Positions 55,806-64,000 of a stretch of 64,000 nt of DNA are shown here, one piece after another. The first letter of the stretch is position 1. Every line of letters begins with the position of its first letter. The position numbers and the translations under genes were made by a program. The DNA is taken from assembly GCF_000176235.1 (NCBI RefSeq), contig NZ_ACZV01000004.1:806001-870000 (forward strand), given 5' to 3'. The notes under the pieces are model-generated. The model ran no database searches. It saw only the letters and a list, made by a program, of their open reading frames with translations, and was not told the DNA's origin. The stretch comes from Vibrio orientalis CIP 102891 = ATCC 33934. Its GTDB lineage: Bacteria; Pseudomonadota; Gammaproteobacteria; Enterobacterales; Vibrionaceae.

Positions 55806-55816
55806 GCCCAACACAA

Positions 55817-55842
55817 AAAAAGGAGCCTGTTGGCTCCTTTTT
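55817..55842 (+). terminator. Intrinsic terminator after the 82-residue gene
   Basis: AAAAAGGAGCC and GGCTCCTTTTT form a perfect stem with a four-base loop and a T run. It may also act on the minus strand after the RidA gene. Confidence 0.87.
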
Positions 55843-55930
55843 CTTTATCGTTTTATAACTGCTCTAACCTAAGTACTAAGTCCAAATCCTTGGCTATTCA
55901 GCGCTAAACTAGGCAATTATCTTAGATTGC

Positions 55931-57196
55931 TTATTTCTTCGGCGGTGTGCCTTCAGCATTCGAAACAACCGCATCAATCTGAATCAATGCGCCTGATGCT
56001 ACCTTTTCAACACCAATCACTGTTCTAGCAGGTAGGTTGCCATTGAAGAACGTAGTGTAAACCTCATCAACCATGTGCAAGTCTGCCATATTGGTTAGTT
56101 GAATGTTGACCTTCACTAAGTCATCCATTTCATGACCAATGCTTTCGACGATGGATTTAATGTGAGTTAGACACTGCTTAGCCTGAACACCAGTATTCCC
56201 TTCAACTAAATGTCCAGTCTGTACATCCACTGGAAGCTGAGCTGAAATATGGTTGTAGTGAGAGAAAGCAACCGTCTGTGTTGATAGCTCACTGATAGGC
56301 GCTAAGTCTGTATTGTTCGCGCGAATCACGATCCCATGTCTATCTTCTACTTCTTGTGGTGGCGTACCATCGCCATGAGAAATCACCGCATCAATTTGAA
56401 CCAATGCATTCATTGGTAAACCCGCCGCTTGTGTGATAGAACGCGCTGGAACATAAGCAACGCTGCGAGCAATTGCCGAATCAGGGAAGAAGGTCATGTA
56501 CACTTCGTTCACTAGCTCAATATCGGCAAGATCTGTTACCTGAATGCCAACTTTTACAATATCGTCAAACGGCACATCAATGCTTTCTAAGACAGTCTTT
56601 AGGTTACGTAAACATTGTGCGGTTTGAGCCTTAACTCCACCTTCAACCAATGTACCTGTAGTAGGATCAACTGGCAGCTGCGCAGATAGGTTGTTGTAGT
56701 GTGAGAACGCAACCGAATGAGTCGATGTCGCACTTTTAGTCACGCTATCGCAGTTTCTTGCCTGCTTAATCAAAGGGCATGGTTCTTGAGGTTGGGTACC
56801 TTCACCGTTAGAGATTAGAGCGTCAATCTGGATCAGTGCATCACTGTTTGGCAGTTCAGCCACTGCAGACACTGTTTTAGTTGGGAAGTACTCAGTAAAG
56901 AACATCGCCATCACTTCGTTTACAGCGTCTACATGGTCAATATTTTTAAGATAGATATTGACCTTAACCACATCATCCATCACATGTTCAATGCTCTCTA
57001 CGATAGATTTGATGTTTGCAAAACATTGCTCTGCTTGCGCTTTGATGTCGCCAATCACCAACTCACCGCTTTTCGGGTCAATCGGTAGTTGCGCCGAGAT
57101 ATTGTTGTAATGAGAGAAAGCAACGCTTTGGGTAGAAAGAGCATTGATTGGCGCTTGGTCAGTATTTCGAGATAGCTTGATGATCTTACCGCTCAT
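55931..57196 (-). CDS. Three-domain RidA (YjgF/UK114) fusion protein
   Basis: 421 residues made of three tandem RidA domains, each starting with a segment like VAFSHYN(N/H)(I/L)SAQLP(I/V)D and ending like LIQIDA(L/V)(I/V)S. Approximate spans are 5-135, 145-280 and 290-420. Ordinary RidA proteins are about 128 residues and form homotrimers with active sites between subunits, so this protein looks like a covalent trimer. The Arg expected before the last strand is kept in domains 2 (PARSITQ) and 3 (PARTVIG) but is Lys in domain 1 (PTKTVSA). The basic activity is imine or enamine hydrolysis, but the real substrate is unknown. Confidence 0.88.
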   Translation of the reverse strand: MSGKIIKLSRNTDQAPINALSTQSVAFSHYNNISAQLPIDPKSGELVIGDIKAQAEQCFANIKSIVESIEHVMDDVVKVNIYLKNIDHVDAVNEVMAMFFTEYFPTKTVSAVAELPNSDALIQIDALISNGEGTQPQEPCPLIKQARNCDSVTKSATSTHSVAFSHYNNLSAQLPVDPTTGTLVEGGVKAQTAQCLRNLKTVLESIDVPFDDIVKVGIQVTDLADIELVNEVYMTFFPDSAIARSVAYVPARSITQAAGLPMNALVQIDAVISHGDGTPPQEVEDRHGIVIRANNTDLAPISELSTQTVAFSHYNHISAQLPVDVQTGHLVEGNTGVQAKQCLTHIKSIVESIGHEMDDLVKVNIQLTNMADLHMVDEVYTTFFNGNLPARTVIGVEKVASGALIQIDAVVSNAEGTPPKK

Positions 57197-57897
57197 GATG
57201 GTAGGTATCCTTATAATCGGTTTGTAGGGTATTTTGATAGTTATTATTTAGGACTTATCTTTCTAAGTGAGCTGATGGTAATTCAAGGTTATTTTTACGA
57301 GTGTGATGCGTTTCAAAATTCAATTTCACTAGCAATCTTAGACTCTTTGGATAATTAGTCAGGGCAAGACTAATTATCCAAACAATTGAAGTTGTCACTT
57401 CCAATGGCCCCACAAAGAGCGTATTAATTCTCAAAAAATGAATATACAGCGTTTAAAATATGACGTTTAATTTGAAACGAATATTCAAATGTGATGGCGG
57501 CTTCACAACATAACGGGGAAAGGAGTCTTTACCCACCAAAACGAGTGCTTTGATACCCGATTTTAGTGAATAGATTTTTGTTTGAAATATTGTAGATACA
57601 AAAAAGCTAAATATAAGCTGGGTATTTAAACAAACTATCCACTTTCACACCAAGAACATAACAACCCTTAACTAGTAGTGCAGACGTAGTTTCAATAATC
57701 CGAAGTAACCCCTCTTAGAATCATTTCTACCGCACTCAAAGACAGGAGCGTGCATTACACTAAAAGTATCTAGTACCTCCGATCAGACTTTAATTTGAGA
57801 TTTCGCATCTGGAATGGAATTTACTGAGGTACGCGAATTTTGGTCTTGCTAGTGATATAGTTCATCATTAACTAAATGATTTTGAAGATTTATTGTA
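57197..57897. other. Long intergenic region with palindrome
   Basis: 700 bases between the divergent RidA-fusion and Sel1 genes. It is AT-rich with no credible gene. The notable element is the 15-bp inverted repeat at 57346-57382; otherwise I see nothing distinct. Confidence 0.6.
57346..57382. repeat. Perfect 15-bp inverted repeat
   Basis: TTTGGATAATTAGTC and its exact complement flank AGGGCAA. It lies 150 bases before the RidA-fusion start. It may be an operator or an RNA hairpin; there is no T run of terminator type. Confidence 0.7.
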
Positions 57898-59043
57898 ATG
57901 AAAAAACTCCTTTTCTCACTTTGCATTGTTGTTTGGCTGTCTGCTTGTACCACGATAAATAAAGATAAAGGGGTAGCCGCTAGATGGCAAAAGGAAGTAG
58001 TGTTCAATAATGATGAGAAGCCCACTGTTTCCTTCAAAGAGGCCAGTGTTGGAGCAAGAAAAGGTAATGCTAGTTACCAATCCCAGCTAGGGCAAATGTA
58101 TGAATATGGAAGTGAAGTCGAACAAGATTACGATAAAGCCGAGTACTGGTACTTAAAAGCGGCAAAACAAGGAAATACCTTTGCTCAAGACAGTCTTGGA
58201 TGGATATATCAGTATCCAAATAGCAAATTTCATAAACTAATCGAGTCTACTTACTGGTACCGCCAAGCCGCGGAGCAAGGTTATGCACCATCTCAAGATA
58301 GCCTTGGCTTCGCTTATATGCATGGGATTGGTATTAAGAAAGACTATAAAAAAGCAATATCATGGTATACGAAGGCATCTGACCAGAATTATGCTCCAGC
58401 ACAAAGAAATCTTGGACGCTTGTATGAAAAAGGGCATGGGGTTAAAAAAGACTATGTTATTGCTGCAAACTGGTATCGTAAGGCAGCCGAAAATGGAGAT
58501 GGCAGAGCAGCAAATTATTTAGGAATAATGTATAGAGACGGAATAGGCATCCAGCAAGATCGGCAGTTGGCATTGGAGTGGTTTAAAAAGTCATCAGATA
58601 AAAATGATTATGAAGGTACGCAAAATTTCAACAGCCTTAGTCAGTTATCATTTGCTCAATACAGTGCTTTGGCAATGAGTGGGAATGCTCACGCACAACG
58701 AGAATTATGTCATATGTACTTCAATGGTCACGAAGTTGAAGTCGATTATGAGCGAGCAGTAATGTGGTGTACTAAATCGGCAATACTTGGTTATGCCGAA
58801 GCTCAAGAAGATCTATCCCGGATGTTTTTGGGAGGTAGCATTATCAAGCAGAATTACCAAAGCGCATATATTTGGGCAATTGCTGCATCGGCCCAAAATA
58901 GAAAACTGGAATCATTGGCAACATCGATTAGCAAAGAATTAACAGATCAGGAATTGCTGGAAGCAAAGGATAGGTATAGTTTTTGTCTCCCACCTTATTC
59001 AAAATATCAAAAGTGTCCTAAACCTGAGCTTTTAGACGAATAG
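57898..59043 (+). CDS. Sel1-repeat lipoprotein
   Basis: 381 residues. The signal ends with LSAC (lipobox Cys at 18), so it is lipid-anchored. At least seven Sel1 repeats follow (residues about 45-345), with patterns such as A.YWYLKAAKQGNTFAQDSLG, KAISWYTKASDQNYAPAQRNLG and YVIAANWYRKAAENGDGRAANYLG (each given in part). Sel1 repeats are helical protein-binding scaffolds. The base composition is AT-richer than its neighbours, which may mean later acquisition. The partner is unknown. Confidence 0.88.
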   Translation: MKKLLFSLCIVVWLSACTTINKDKGVAARWQKEVVFNNDEKPTVSFKEASVGARKGNASYQSQLGQMYEYGSEVEQDYDKAEYWYLKAAKQGNTFAQDSLGWIYQYPNSKFHKLIESTYWYRQAAEQGYAPSQDSLGFAYMHGIGIKKDYKKAISWYTKASDQNYAPAQRNLGRLYEKGHGVKKDYVIAANWYRKAAENGDGRAANYLGIMYRDGIGIQQDRQLALEWFKKSSDKNDYEGTQNFNSLSQLSFAQYSALAMSGNAHAQRELCHMYFNGHEVEVDYERAVMWCTKSAILGYAEAQEDLSRMFLGGSIIKQNYQSAYIWAIAASAQNRKLESLATSISKELTDQELLEAKDRYSFCLPPYSKYQKCPKPELLDE

Positions 59044-59049
59044 ACCTCA

Positions 59050-59078
59050 AAAAAGAGTCAGCCTAACCTGACTCTTTT
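59050..59078 (+). terminator. Intrinsic terminator after the Sel1 gene
   Basis: AAAAGAGTCAG and CTGACTCTTTT form a perfect 11-bp stem. It is AT-flanked on both sides and so may be bidirectional. Confidence 0.85.
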
Positions 59079-59122
59079 AAATGAGGACAAATGATATTGC
59101 GGGATAAAGTGGGATATGATGA

Positions 59123-59365
59123 CTACTTAGGCTGCTGCCCCGTCTTCTTTGCGAGCTCTTGCATCGCCTCGGCGAACGTGGTTGTTCCGCCTTTAGGTTT
59201 AACTTGCACTACCTTGTACCCCATCTTTTCTAGCGCTTGGCGTTCTTCCAAGACAGCTTTGTCGTCTTGCTGGCTACCCTGAGCAGGCTGATGAATGTAA
59301 CACCCCTCTAGTTGACCATCTTCGACCAGTTGGTGGTGTTTCAATGTATTGATATCAAAATTCAT
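59123..59365 (-). CDS. Small hypothetical protein
   Basis: 80 residues, soluble, with a central charged helix (DDKAVLEERQALEKMGYKVV) and a Lys-rich tail. It ends shortly after the Sel1 terminator and has a clean ATG, but only a weak ribosome site. The family is not recognised. Confidence 0.65.
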   Translation of the reverse strand: MNFDINTLKHHQLVEDGQLEGCYIHQPAQGSQQDDKAVLEERQALEKMGYKVVQVKPKGGTTTFAEAMQELAKKTGQQPK

Positions 59366-59725
59366 AGTAAATCTTTTAAATAAGAATTGGGCTTTTCTCT
59401 GCAGGTTACATTCGTTTTAAGAGTTTAACAACGCTATCAAGTCCTTCAATCTTTAACGCTAGGCAAAGCTTCGATAAATCACCAAGCTCGCCTATTGACC
59501 TTGGCGGAGTTACTCAACCCATTATTTTCATGGCAACATCACATCAACCGTTGACCTGTCTATAGGTTCATAGTTTAAAGTCCGCACCTAGATGATTGAG
59601 TATACCCTTGCCCACACAGCTCCAATGGCGAAAACCACTAGCAGTGATACCGCAAGCGATTCAACCTCTACAATACTTAAGTTGATTCGGATAACCGCAA
59701 ACACTTCCAAGCAAAAGGTCAATCT
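59366..59725. other. Intergenic region with gene remnant
   Basis: 360 bases that hold the DUF3820 remnant (59406-59492) and the promoter region of the alpha/beta hydrolase. Nothing else is evident. Confidence 0.6.
59406..59492 (-). pseudogene. Remnant of a DUF3820 gene (3' end only)
   Basis: The minus strand encodes GELGDLSKLCLALKIEGLD followed by SVVKLLKRM and a stop, matching the last 28 residues of the intact DUF3820 protein at 60718-60933 (only a few differences). In-frame TGA is reached seven codons upstream of the match and the first 43 residues are missing. The two copies are direct repeats that flank the alpha/beta hydrolase gene. Confidence 0.85.
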
Positions 59726-60625
59726 ATGAATTTCAAGAATGAACGAAACACTCAAAAGCTATTTATTCTTTCCACCCTACTTCTCGTACTGTCAGCACTC
59801 AGTGGCTTCAGCATAGCTGAACCGCTCGATAGCTCCCGATACGGCGTTGCGAGCACAGACGATGGAGAAAAAATTGCCTATAGCGTAACTGGGAATAGCG
59901 ATACCGCTATGATCTTAGTTCACGGTTGGAGTCTGGATAGCCGCTTATGGCAAAACCAAATTGACTTCTTTTCATCCCAATACAAGGTAGTCACGCTGGA
60001 TTTGGCTGGACACGGCAACTCATCGCTCAACCGAAAAGAGTACACTATGTCCGCTTTTGCCAACGACATTAAAGCGGTAATGAAGAAAGAAAACATCGAC
60101 AACGCTATTTTGGTTGGTCACTCCATGGGCGGTGGTGTGATAGCAGAGGCCGCAAAGTTGATGCCGAGAGAAGTCATTGGCATTATCGGTGTCGATACCT
60201 CGCAAAATGTGGCCGCGCCTTTGACGCAGGCTGATCTCAACATGATGATCAAACCGTTTGAAGAAGACTTTCAGACTGGTATGACAGAGTTTGTAAAAAA
60301 TGCGTTCCCGGCAGACGTTGATCCTGTGATATTGGAATGGGCAACTGAAGATATGGCCTCTGCGTCAAAAGGTATCGCCCTTAACCAGTTCCGCCATTAT
60401 TTGGGGCAGTACATCACAGGGGAGTCGTATCGCGTGTTTGAAAGTATCAATGTGCCTGTTGTATTAGTCAATGCGCGCTTATGGCCGACCGATTCTAAAG
60501 CCAACAAAAAGCACATCAAAAACTATAGCATCTACTTCATTGAGGACTCTGGGCACTTTCCAATGCTAGAACAGCCAGAGAGCTTTAATCAGCTTCTTTT
60601 AAAGGCAGCTCAATCTATTCAATGA
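59726..60625 (+). CDS. Exported alpha/beta hydrolase
   Basis: 299 residues. An N-terminal signal peptide (about 1-31, ending FSIAEP) suggests export to the periplasm. The oxyanion region is LVHGWSLDSRLW, the nucleophile elbow GHSMGGG, and the catalytic His is in DSGHFPMLEQPE; an acid residue lies near NARLWPTD. The substrate is unknown; ester or lactone hydrolysis is likely. The gene sits between an intact DUF3820 gene and its broken duplicate, suggesting it arrived by insertion. Confidence 0.87.
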   Translation: MNFKNERNTQKLFILSTLLLVLSALSGFSIAEPLDSSRYGVASTDDGEKIAYSVTGNSDTAMILVHGWSLDSRLWQNQIDFFSSQYKVVTLDLAGHGNSSLNRKEYTMSAFANDIKAVMKKENIDNAILVGHSMGGGVIAEAAKLMPREVIGIIGVDTSQNVAAPLTQADLNMMIKPFEEDFQTGMTEFVKNAFPADVDPVILEWATEDMASASKGIALNQFRHYLGQYITGESYRVFESINVPVVLVNARLWPTDSKANKKHIKNYSIYFIEDSGHFPMLEQPESFNQLLLKAAQSIQ

Positions 60626-60639
60626 GTTACTGCTGATAT

Positions 60640-60664
60640 GAGTCAGAACACAACGTTCTGACTC
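60640..60664. terminator. Hairpin after the alpha/beta hydrolase
   Basis: GAGTCAGAAC and GTTCTGACTC form a perfect 10-bp stem with loop ACAAC between convergent genes. No clear T run follows on either strand, so termination is only possible. Confidence 0.5.
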
Positions 60665-60717
60665 CCTTAGCTAAAAGATCACCCTATCAATTCAGGGCTT
60701 ACCGTTACTTCGAAAAG

Positions 60718-60933
60718 CTACATTCGCTTTAAAGGCTTAACAACGGTATCAAGCCCTTCAATCTTTAACGCTAGACAAAGCTTCAACAAATCACCTAGCT
60801 CCCCTTCTGGGAAACCTTTCTTATCGAACCACAGTAAATACTCTTCCGGCAGGTCAATGAGTACTCTTCCTGCGTATTTACCAAAGGGCATTTGCATTCT
60901 TGCCAGCTTGATTAGGTTCTCTTTTTCTAGCAT
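60718..60933 (-). CDS. DUF3820 family protein
   Basis: 71 residues. The segment MPFGKYAGRVLIDLPEEYL and WFDKKGFPEGELG matches the small DUF3820 family. It is soluble and basic at the C terminus. The function is unknown, although some relatives are linked to exonuclease-type proteins. A truncated copy of its 3' end lies at 59406-59492. Confidence 0.85.
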   Translation of the reverse strand: MLEKENLIKLARMQMPFGKYAGRVLIDLPEEYLLWFDKKGFPEGELGDLLKLCLALKIEGLDTVVKPLKRM

Positions 60934-61038
60934 TGTTCTGCTCTACAGTCTTTCATAACTATTTAGAGTAACACCTAACCTTGCTAGCCAATAGTTAATT
61001 ACGTCTTTACATCACGACTAATCGGCACTTTCCCTCAC

Positions 61039-61395
61039 TTAAGAAGATTGGACGTGATGCGCGTATTCCACCACGACCTGATTGCCTTCTATATAGGCAT
61101 TTTGGATTTCACCATCAACCGTCATTCGGCTTTGTAAGTAAACGACCTTTGGTGCGCCACTGTTATGGCTTTCTTTAAGGGAAGGGACAACATTATTTGG
61201 CTCTAACTGCAGTAAGCGACAGAATTTGGTGACAAATGGCATTGTGAGTTCAGCCTCGCCTCGCAAGACTTGAGAAAAAGCCAGTTGATTCATACCTAGT
61301 TTCTTCGCAAATTCCATTTGGGTAAGGCGCATTTTCGACTTTTGCGACATCCAAGTTTGATAGAGTACCTCTCTATCCTTTTCAGAAAATTCCAT
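61039..61395 (-). CDS. HTH (XRE-like) regulator
   Basis: 118 residues. The N-terminal 75 residues form a helix-turn-helix (RLTQMEFAKKLGMNQLAFSQVLRG, split, and LTMPFVTKFCRLLQLEPNNV) of the XRE/lambda-repressor type. The C-terminal 40 residues form a beta-rich tail (VVYLQSRMTVDGEIQNAYIEGN, split). It may control itself or the neighbouring gbpA promoter, for which there is no direct evidence. Confidence 0.78.
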   Translation of the reverse strand: MEFSEKDREVLYQTWMSQKSKMRLTQMEFAKKLGMNQLAFSQVLRGEAELTMPFVTKFCRLLQLEPNNVVPSLKESHNSGAPKVVYLQSRMTVDGEIQNAYIEGNQVVVEYAHHVQSS

Positions 61396-61726
61396 GATAA
61401 ATCCTTGTGTAAATCGACGGGCTGAATTGTCGAATTTTTAAGGCTTAACGTTGTCAAATCTGAGTCAGCCAAAGTCAGCAGTTTGTTTTACGAAAATGCA
61501 ACGGACTGCATTTATACGAAATTTATTTAACAGCAAAATGCATTCACCATTCAAATGCATAAGCTCAATAAAGCTTACATATTCAATAAGTTAAGCAGTG
61601 TTAATTTTTCATTTTCGCAAGATAAATTTCCGGAAATGTAGGAATTCGAGAAGACCATTCCACAATCAAACTATTCACATCGATTTTATAAGGAAGCTTA
61701 ACTACATTTCGCCTGCCTATACATAG
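61396..61726. other. Control region between HTH gene and gbpA leader
   Basis: About 330 AT-rich bases with no gene. Three ATGCAT/TGCATTT motifs lie near 61508, 61540 and 61556. It should hold both divergent promoters. Confidence 0.5.
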
Positions 61727-61814
61727 CGGCACTTTTGGCAAACTATTCGAAAGGATAAGACGCAAAGCTTCCGGTCTGTCGGTACATATCGTACCTATGA
61801 TAGCGGGGTTGCCA
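61727..61814 (+). ncRNA. Cyclic-di-GMP-I riboswitch (GEMM) of gbpA
   Basis: The conserved GEMM core is clear: GGCAAACTATTCGAAAGGAT, then GACGCAAAGCTTCCGG and TAGCGGGGTTGCC. This includes the GAAA tetraloop, its receptor region and the ligand-binding pocket, closed by the P1 stem GGCA/TGCC. V. cholerae has the same element (Vc1) in front of gbpA. It senses cyclic-di-GMP and sets gbpA expression. Confidence 0.96.
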
Positions 61815-61833
61815 CTTAGTTTGAGACTAAGTG
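61813..61833 (+). promoter_or_regulatory. Hairpin of the riboswitch expression platform
   Basis: CACTTAG and CTAAGTG form a stem directly after the aptamer, and its first base overlaps P1. A T-rich stretch at 61857-61864 follows farther on. Ligand-dependent refolding of this part is inferred. Confidence 0.55.
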
Positions 61834-61885
61834 TTTAAGCATGCCTTAGTGTCATCTTTTTTGTCATAAAATCAACACAGGACAA

Positions 61886-63352
61886 ATGATGAACAAACTT
61901 CCAAATAAATCTCTTATCGCTTTAGCACTGCTTAGTGTGAGTGGCGCAAGCTTCGGTCACGGTTACGTTTCTGCTTACGAAAATGGTGTAGCAGAAGGTC
62001 GAGTTGCACTATGTAAGTTCCCAGCTAATGATACCAATGAGAAGAACACCAACTGTGGTGCGATTCAATATGAACCACAAAGTGTCGAAGGCCCAGATGG
62101 CTTCCCTGCAACTGGTCCACGCGACGGTAAAATTGCCAGCGCAGAATCTGCTTTAGCGGCGGCTTTAGATGAGCAAACGGCGGATCGCTGGGTTAAGCGC
62201 CCTATTCAGTCAGGTAGTCAGTACTTTGAATGGACGTTTACAGCTAACCACGTCACTAAAGACTGGAAATACTACATCACTAAAGCCGATTGGAACCCTA
62301 ACCAACCACTGGCTCGTGACTCTTTTGATCTAAACCCTTTCTGTACGGTTGACGGCGGTATGGTTCAACCACCAAAGCGTGTTAGCCACCTATGTAATGT
62401 GCCAGAGCGTGAAGGTTACCAAGTTATTTTAGCGGTATGGGATGTCGGTGATACTGCAGCGTCTTTCTACAACGTGATTGACGTTAAATTTGAAGGCGAC
62501 GGCCCAGTACTACCTGACTGGAACCAAGGTGGGCAAATTTACCCAAGCCAAGACCTAAATGTTGGCGACTCTGTATACACGCGTGTATTCGACCAAAATG
62601 GTGAGAATGTCTCGTACAGCACAGAGCTTATCATCGACTCAAAAGAGCAAGGCATCGCGAACAATTGGTCACACGCACTCGCAGCTAAGATCAATCAAGA
62701 GCAATCAATGCTTCAAGCAGGTCAATTAAGCGCTGAAGGTACGTTCACTCCAATCTACGGCACAAACCCAATCTACCTTAAACAAGACTCTGGATTAAAA
62801 AGCGTTGAGATTGGCTACAAGATCGACTCACCTGAACCTGATTATAACTTAGAGGTATACGGCCTAGAGTCTGAATACATCATTGGTGATAACGCGACGC
62901 AGCTGGATTTAACTCTTGAAGCGACCGGTGATATTCATACTGAAATGACAGTCTACAACCATCACCGTGAGCCGTTATCTTCGCATTCTGTAGAGCTAAG
63001 CGATGGTCAAGTTGAAGCAGCAACCATGACGCTATCTAAGTCAGAACCGGGCCACCATATGTTGGTTGTCGTGGTTAAAGATCAGCAAGGTAATGTGATT
63101 GAGCAAAATACACTCGACTTCCACCTTGTCGAAGAACAGACTCCACCGCCGTCTGGTGAGTATGATTTTGTCTTCCCTGAAGGTCTAGAGACGTATACAG
63201 CTGGTACGAAGGTTCTTGCGTCAGACGGTGCTATCTACCAATGTAAAGAGTTCCCTTACTCAGGTTACTGCGTTCAATGGTCTCCTAGTGCTACTCAATT
63301 CGAACCAGGAGTTGGCTCTCACTGGAACAATGCTTGGAATAAAGTAAATTAA
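61886..63352 (+). CDS. gbpA: N-acetylglucosamine-binding protein A (AA10 monooxygenase)
   Basis: 488 residues. The signal peptide ends before the copper-binding His of GHGYVSA (His25 counted from the first Met), which starts the mature AA10 lytic polysaccharide monooxygenase domain (to about 210). Two middle domains (about 215-415) mediate bacterial surface binding in V. cholerae GbpA. The C-terminal chitin-binding module (about 425-488) has [18 protein letters not shown]. The protein is secreted by type II secretion and cuts or binds chitin and mucin. The riboswitch in the leader controls it. The start is one of two adjacent ATG codons with AGGACAA upstream. Confidence 0.97.
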   Translation: MMNKLPNKSLIALALLSVSGASFGHGYVSAYENGVAEGRVALCKFPANDTNEKNTNCGAIQYEPQSVEGPDGFPATGPRDGKIASAESALAAALDEQTADRWVKRPIQSGSQYFEWTFTANHVTKDWKYYITKADWNPNQPLARDSFDLNPFCTVDGGMVQPPKRVSHLCNVPEREGYQVILAVWDVGDTAASFYNVIDVKFEGDGPVLPDWNQGGQIYPSQDLNVGDSVYTRVFDQNGENVSYSTELIIDSKEQGIANNWSHALAAKINQEQSMLQAGQLSAEGTFTPIYGTNPIYLKQDSGLKSVEIGYKIDSPEPDYNLEVYGLESEYIIGDNATQLDLTLEATGDIHTEMTVYNHHREPLSSHSVELSDGQVEAATMTLSKSEPGHHMLVVVVKDQQGNVIEQNTLDFHLVEEQTPPPSGEYDFVFPEGLETYTAGTKVLASDGAIYQCKEFPYSGYCVQWSPSATQFEPGVGSHWNNAWNKVN

Positions 63353-63373
63353 TCGTTGTTTATGAAGCAATAT

Positions 63374-63405
63374 CAGCGGATGCCAATGCATCCGCTGTTT
63401 TGTTT
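63374..63405 (+). terminator. Intrinsic terminator after gbpA
   Basis: CAGCGGATGC and GCATCCGCTG form a perfect 10-bp stem around CAAT, followed by TTTTGTTTT. Confidence 0.88.
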
Positions 63406-63536
63406 TCAGCCCGCTACAAATTATTGGAATCAAACCCTCAACCTCACAAAGCCTGACATTTTTCGTCTGCACGCAACTTAGTAACACCGATATATTCATT
63501 TTCTTTCACAAACTCACCAAAGGTTTAAATCTGTGT

Positions 63537-64000
63537 ATGAATAAGGTTTTACTTCTGTCTTCTTTTCTTGTGATTGCTCCGCAAGCGGTTCAAGCCTCAA
63601 ACAGCCATGATGTTGCTGATAGTGTTATCGCACAGCAACGTGCTGCACTTGCTGAAAATACTCAAGGGAAAGGGTTTGGTCCTCAGTCTCCACGCGATAT
63701 CGACAACCTAGCTGGTAACAATACCCGTTACTTTGGTCAAGCGCCTGAATACTCGCAAATGAACTTGTGCAATATCCACTTCCATAAAAATGCTGAGCAC
63801 AAAGGTGGGGAGTTTAATTCCTACGCCGGTAATGGCGATGGCAAAGGTTACAATACTGGCTATGTCTATAACGGTAAGTTGAGTGACGCTGAACTTAAGC
63901 CGTTTAAAGGGGCCATTGGCGCTAAAGGTCATGGACAGCTAGAGCCAGGCGATACTATCGAACTGCATTATGTTCATTCAACAGCGCAGGTGAAACCGGG
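63537..64000 (+). CDS. Delta-class carbonic anhydrase, partial
   Basis: The frame opens at the ATG at 63537 and runs off the right edge (154 codons). A signal peptide (1-20, ending VQA) is followed by GPQSPRDIDNLAGNN and the metal-binding region MNLCNIHFHKNAEHKGGEF, with the HxH and neighbouring His/Cys expected of periplasmic delta-class enzymes. It interconverts CO2 and bicarbonate outside the cytoplasm. There is no evidence for co-transcription with gbpA because a terminator lies between them. Confidence 0.85.
   Translation, partial: MNKVLLLSSFLVIAPQAVQASNSHDVADSVIAQQRAALAENTQGKGFGPQSPRDIDNLAGNNTRYFGQAPEYSQMNLCNIHFHKNAEHKGGEFNSYAGNGDGKGYNTGYVYNGKLSDAELKPFKGAIGAKGHGQLEPGDTIELHYVHSTAQVKP

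Noticed and set aside
63708..63932. 74-residue minus-strand frame near the right end
   Set aside because: It is opposite the carbonic anhydrase coding sequence and is its shadow.

Overview
The window looks like chromosomal DNA of a marine gammaproteobacterium, almost certainly a Vibrio. Three kinds of evidence support this: a GbpA-type chitin-binding monooxygenase under a cyclic-di-GMP-I riboswitch, a CosR-type MarR regulator divergent from a BCCT osmolyte carrier, and many proteins of Vibrio type (EmrD-like efflux pump, DUF3360 membrane protein, fatty acid cis/trans isomerase, delta-class carbonic anhydrase). The species cannot be fixed from sequence alone. I see no insertion sequence, prophage, integron or CRISPR array. 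Both ends cut through genes: etfB on the left and a carbonic anhydrase on the right.

Layout. 1-6.4 kb: electron-transfer flavoprotein genes (etfB, and ETF-ubiquinone oxidoreductase) share an identical operator-like site and flank a two-gene operon for a giant calcium-repeat surface protein and an OmpA-type protein. 6.4-21.6 kb: a Cache-PAS-nucleotidyltransferase sensor, two membrane transporters, a VRR-NUC nuclease, the cis/trans fatty acid isomerase, formate-tetrahydrofolate ligase behind a PurR box, and a CNMP/CBS/nucleotidyltransferase protein paired with a DnaQ-like exonuclease. 21.7-33.5 kb: NlpE-like lipoprotein, LysR regulator with a divergent HlyD/DUF2955 efflux pair, BCCT carrier and CosR, a diguanylate cyclase, Lrp regulator with DMT exporter, a DUF1289 protein, an EmrD-like pump and a DUF4382 lipoprotein. 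33.5-33.9 kb: a Cys-Leu-Cys tRNA operon with its own promoter and terminator. 34-43 kb: HAD phosphatase, FMN reductase, YitT, a substrate-binding protein plus diguanylate cyclase operon, MsrA-like protein, AEC carrier, SoxR and a chemoreceptor.

42.8-45.8 kb holds a dgcR-dgcN-dgcA cluster (D-glutamate breakdown through N-acetylation and racemisation). 46.4-48.2 kb holds a cytoplasmic GH13 enzyme. 48.2-55.3 kb is the least familiar unit: a tight eight-gene minus-strand operon made of a periplasmic protein, ABC ATPase, MacB/FtsX-type permease, LolA-like protein, predicted outer-membrane protein, LytS-type kinase, LytTR regulator and a DsbA-family protein. It has the parts of a trans-envelope transport route with built-in control. 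55.5-61.4 kb has small conserved proteins, a three-domain RidA fusion, a Sel1-repeat lipoprotein, an exported alpha/beta hydrolase flanked by a DUF3820 gene and a broken copy of its 3' end, and an HTH regulator. 61.7-64 kb holds the riboswitch, gbpA and the carbonic anhydrase start.

Cyclic-di-GMP is a recurring theme: two diguanylate cyclases and one riboswitch target. One-carbon and electron-transfer metabolism, compatible-solute uptake and envelope maintenance are the other themes. Calls rest on reading the sequence and recalled family features. No database search was run.
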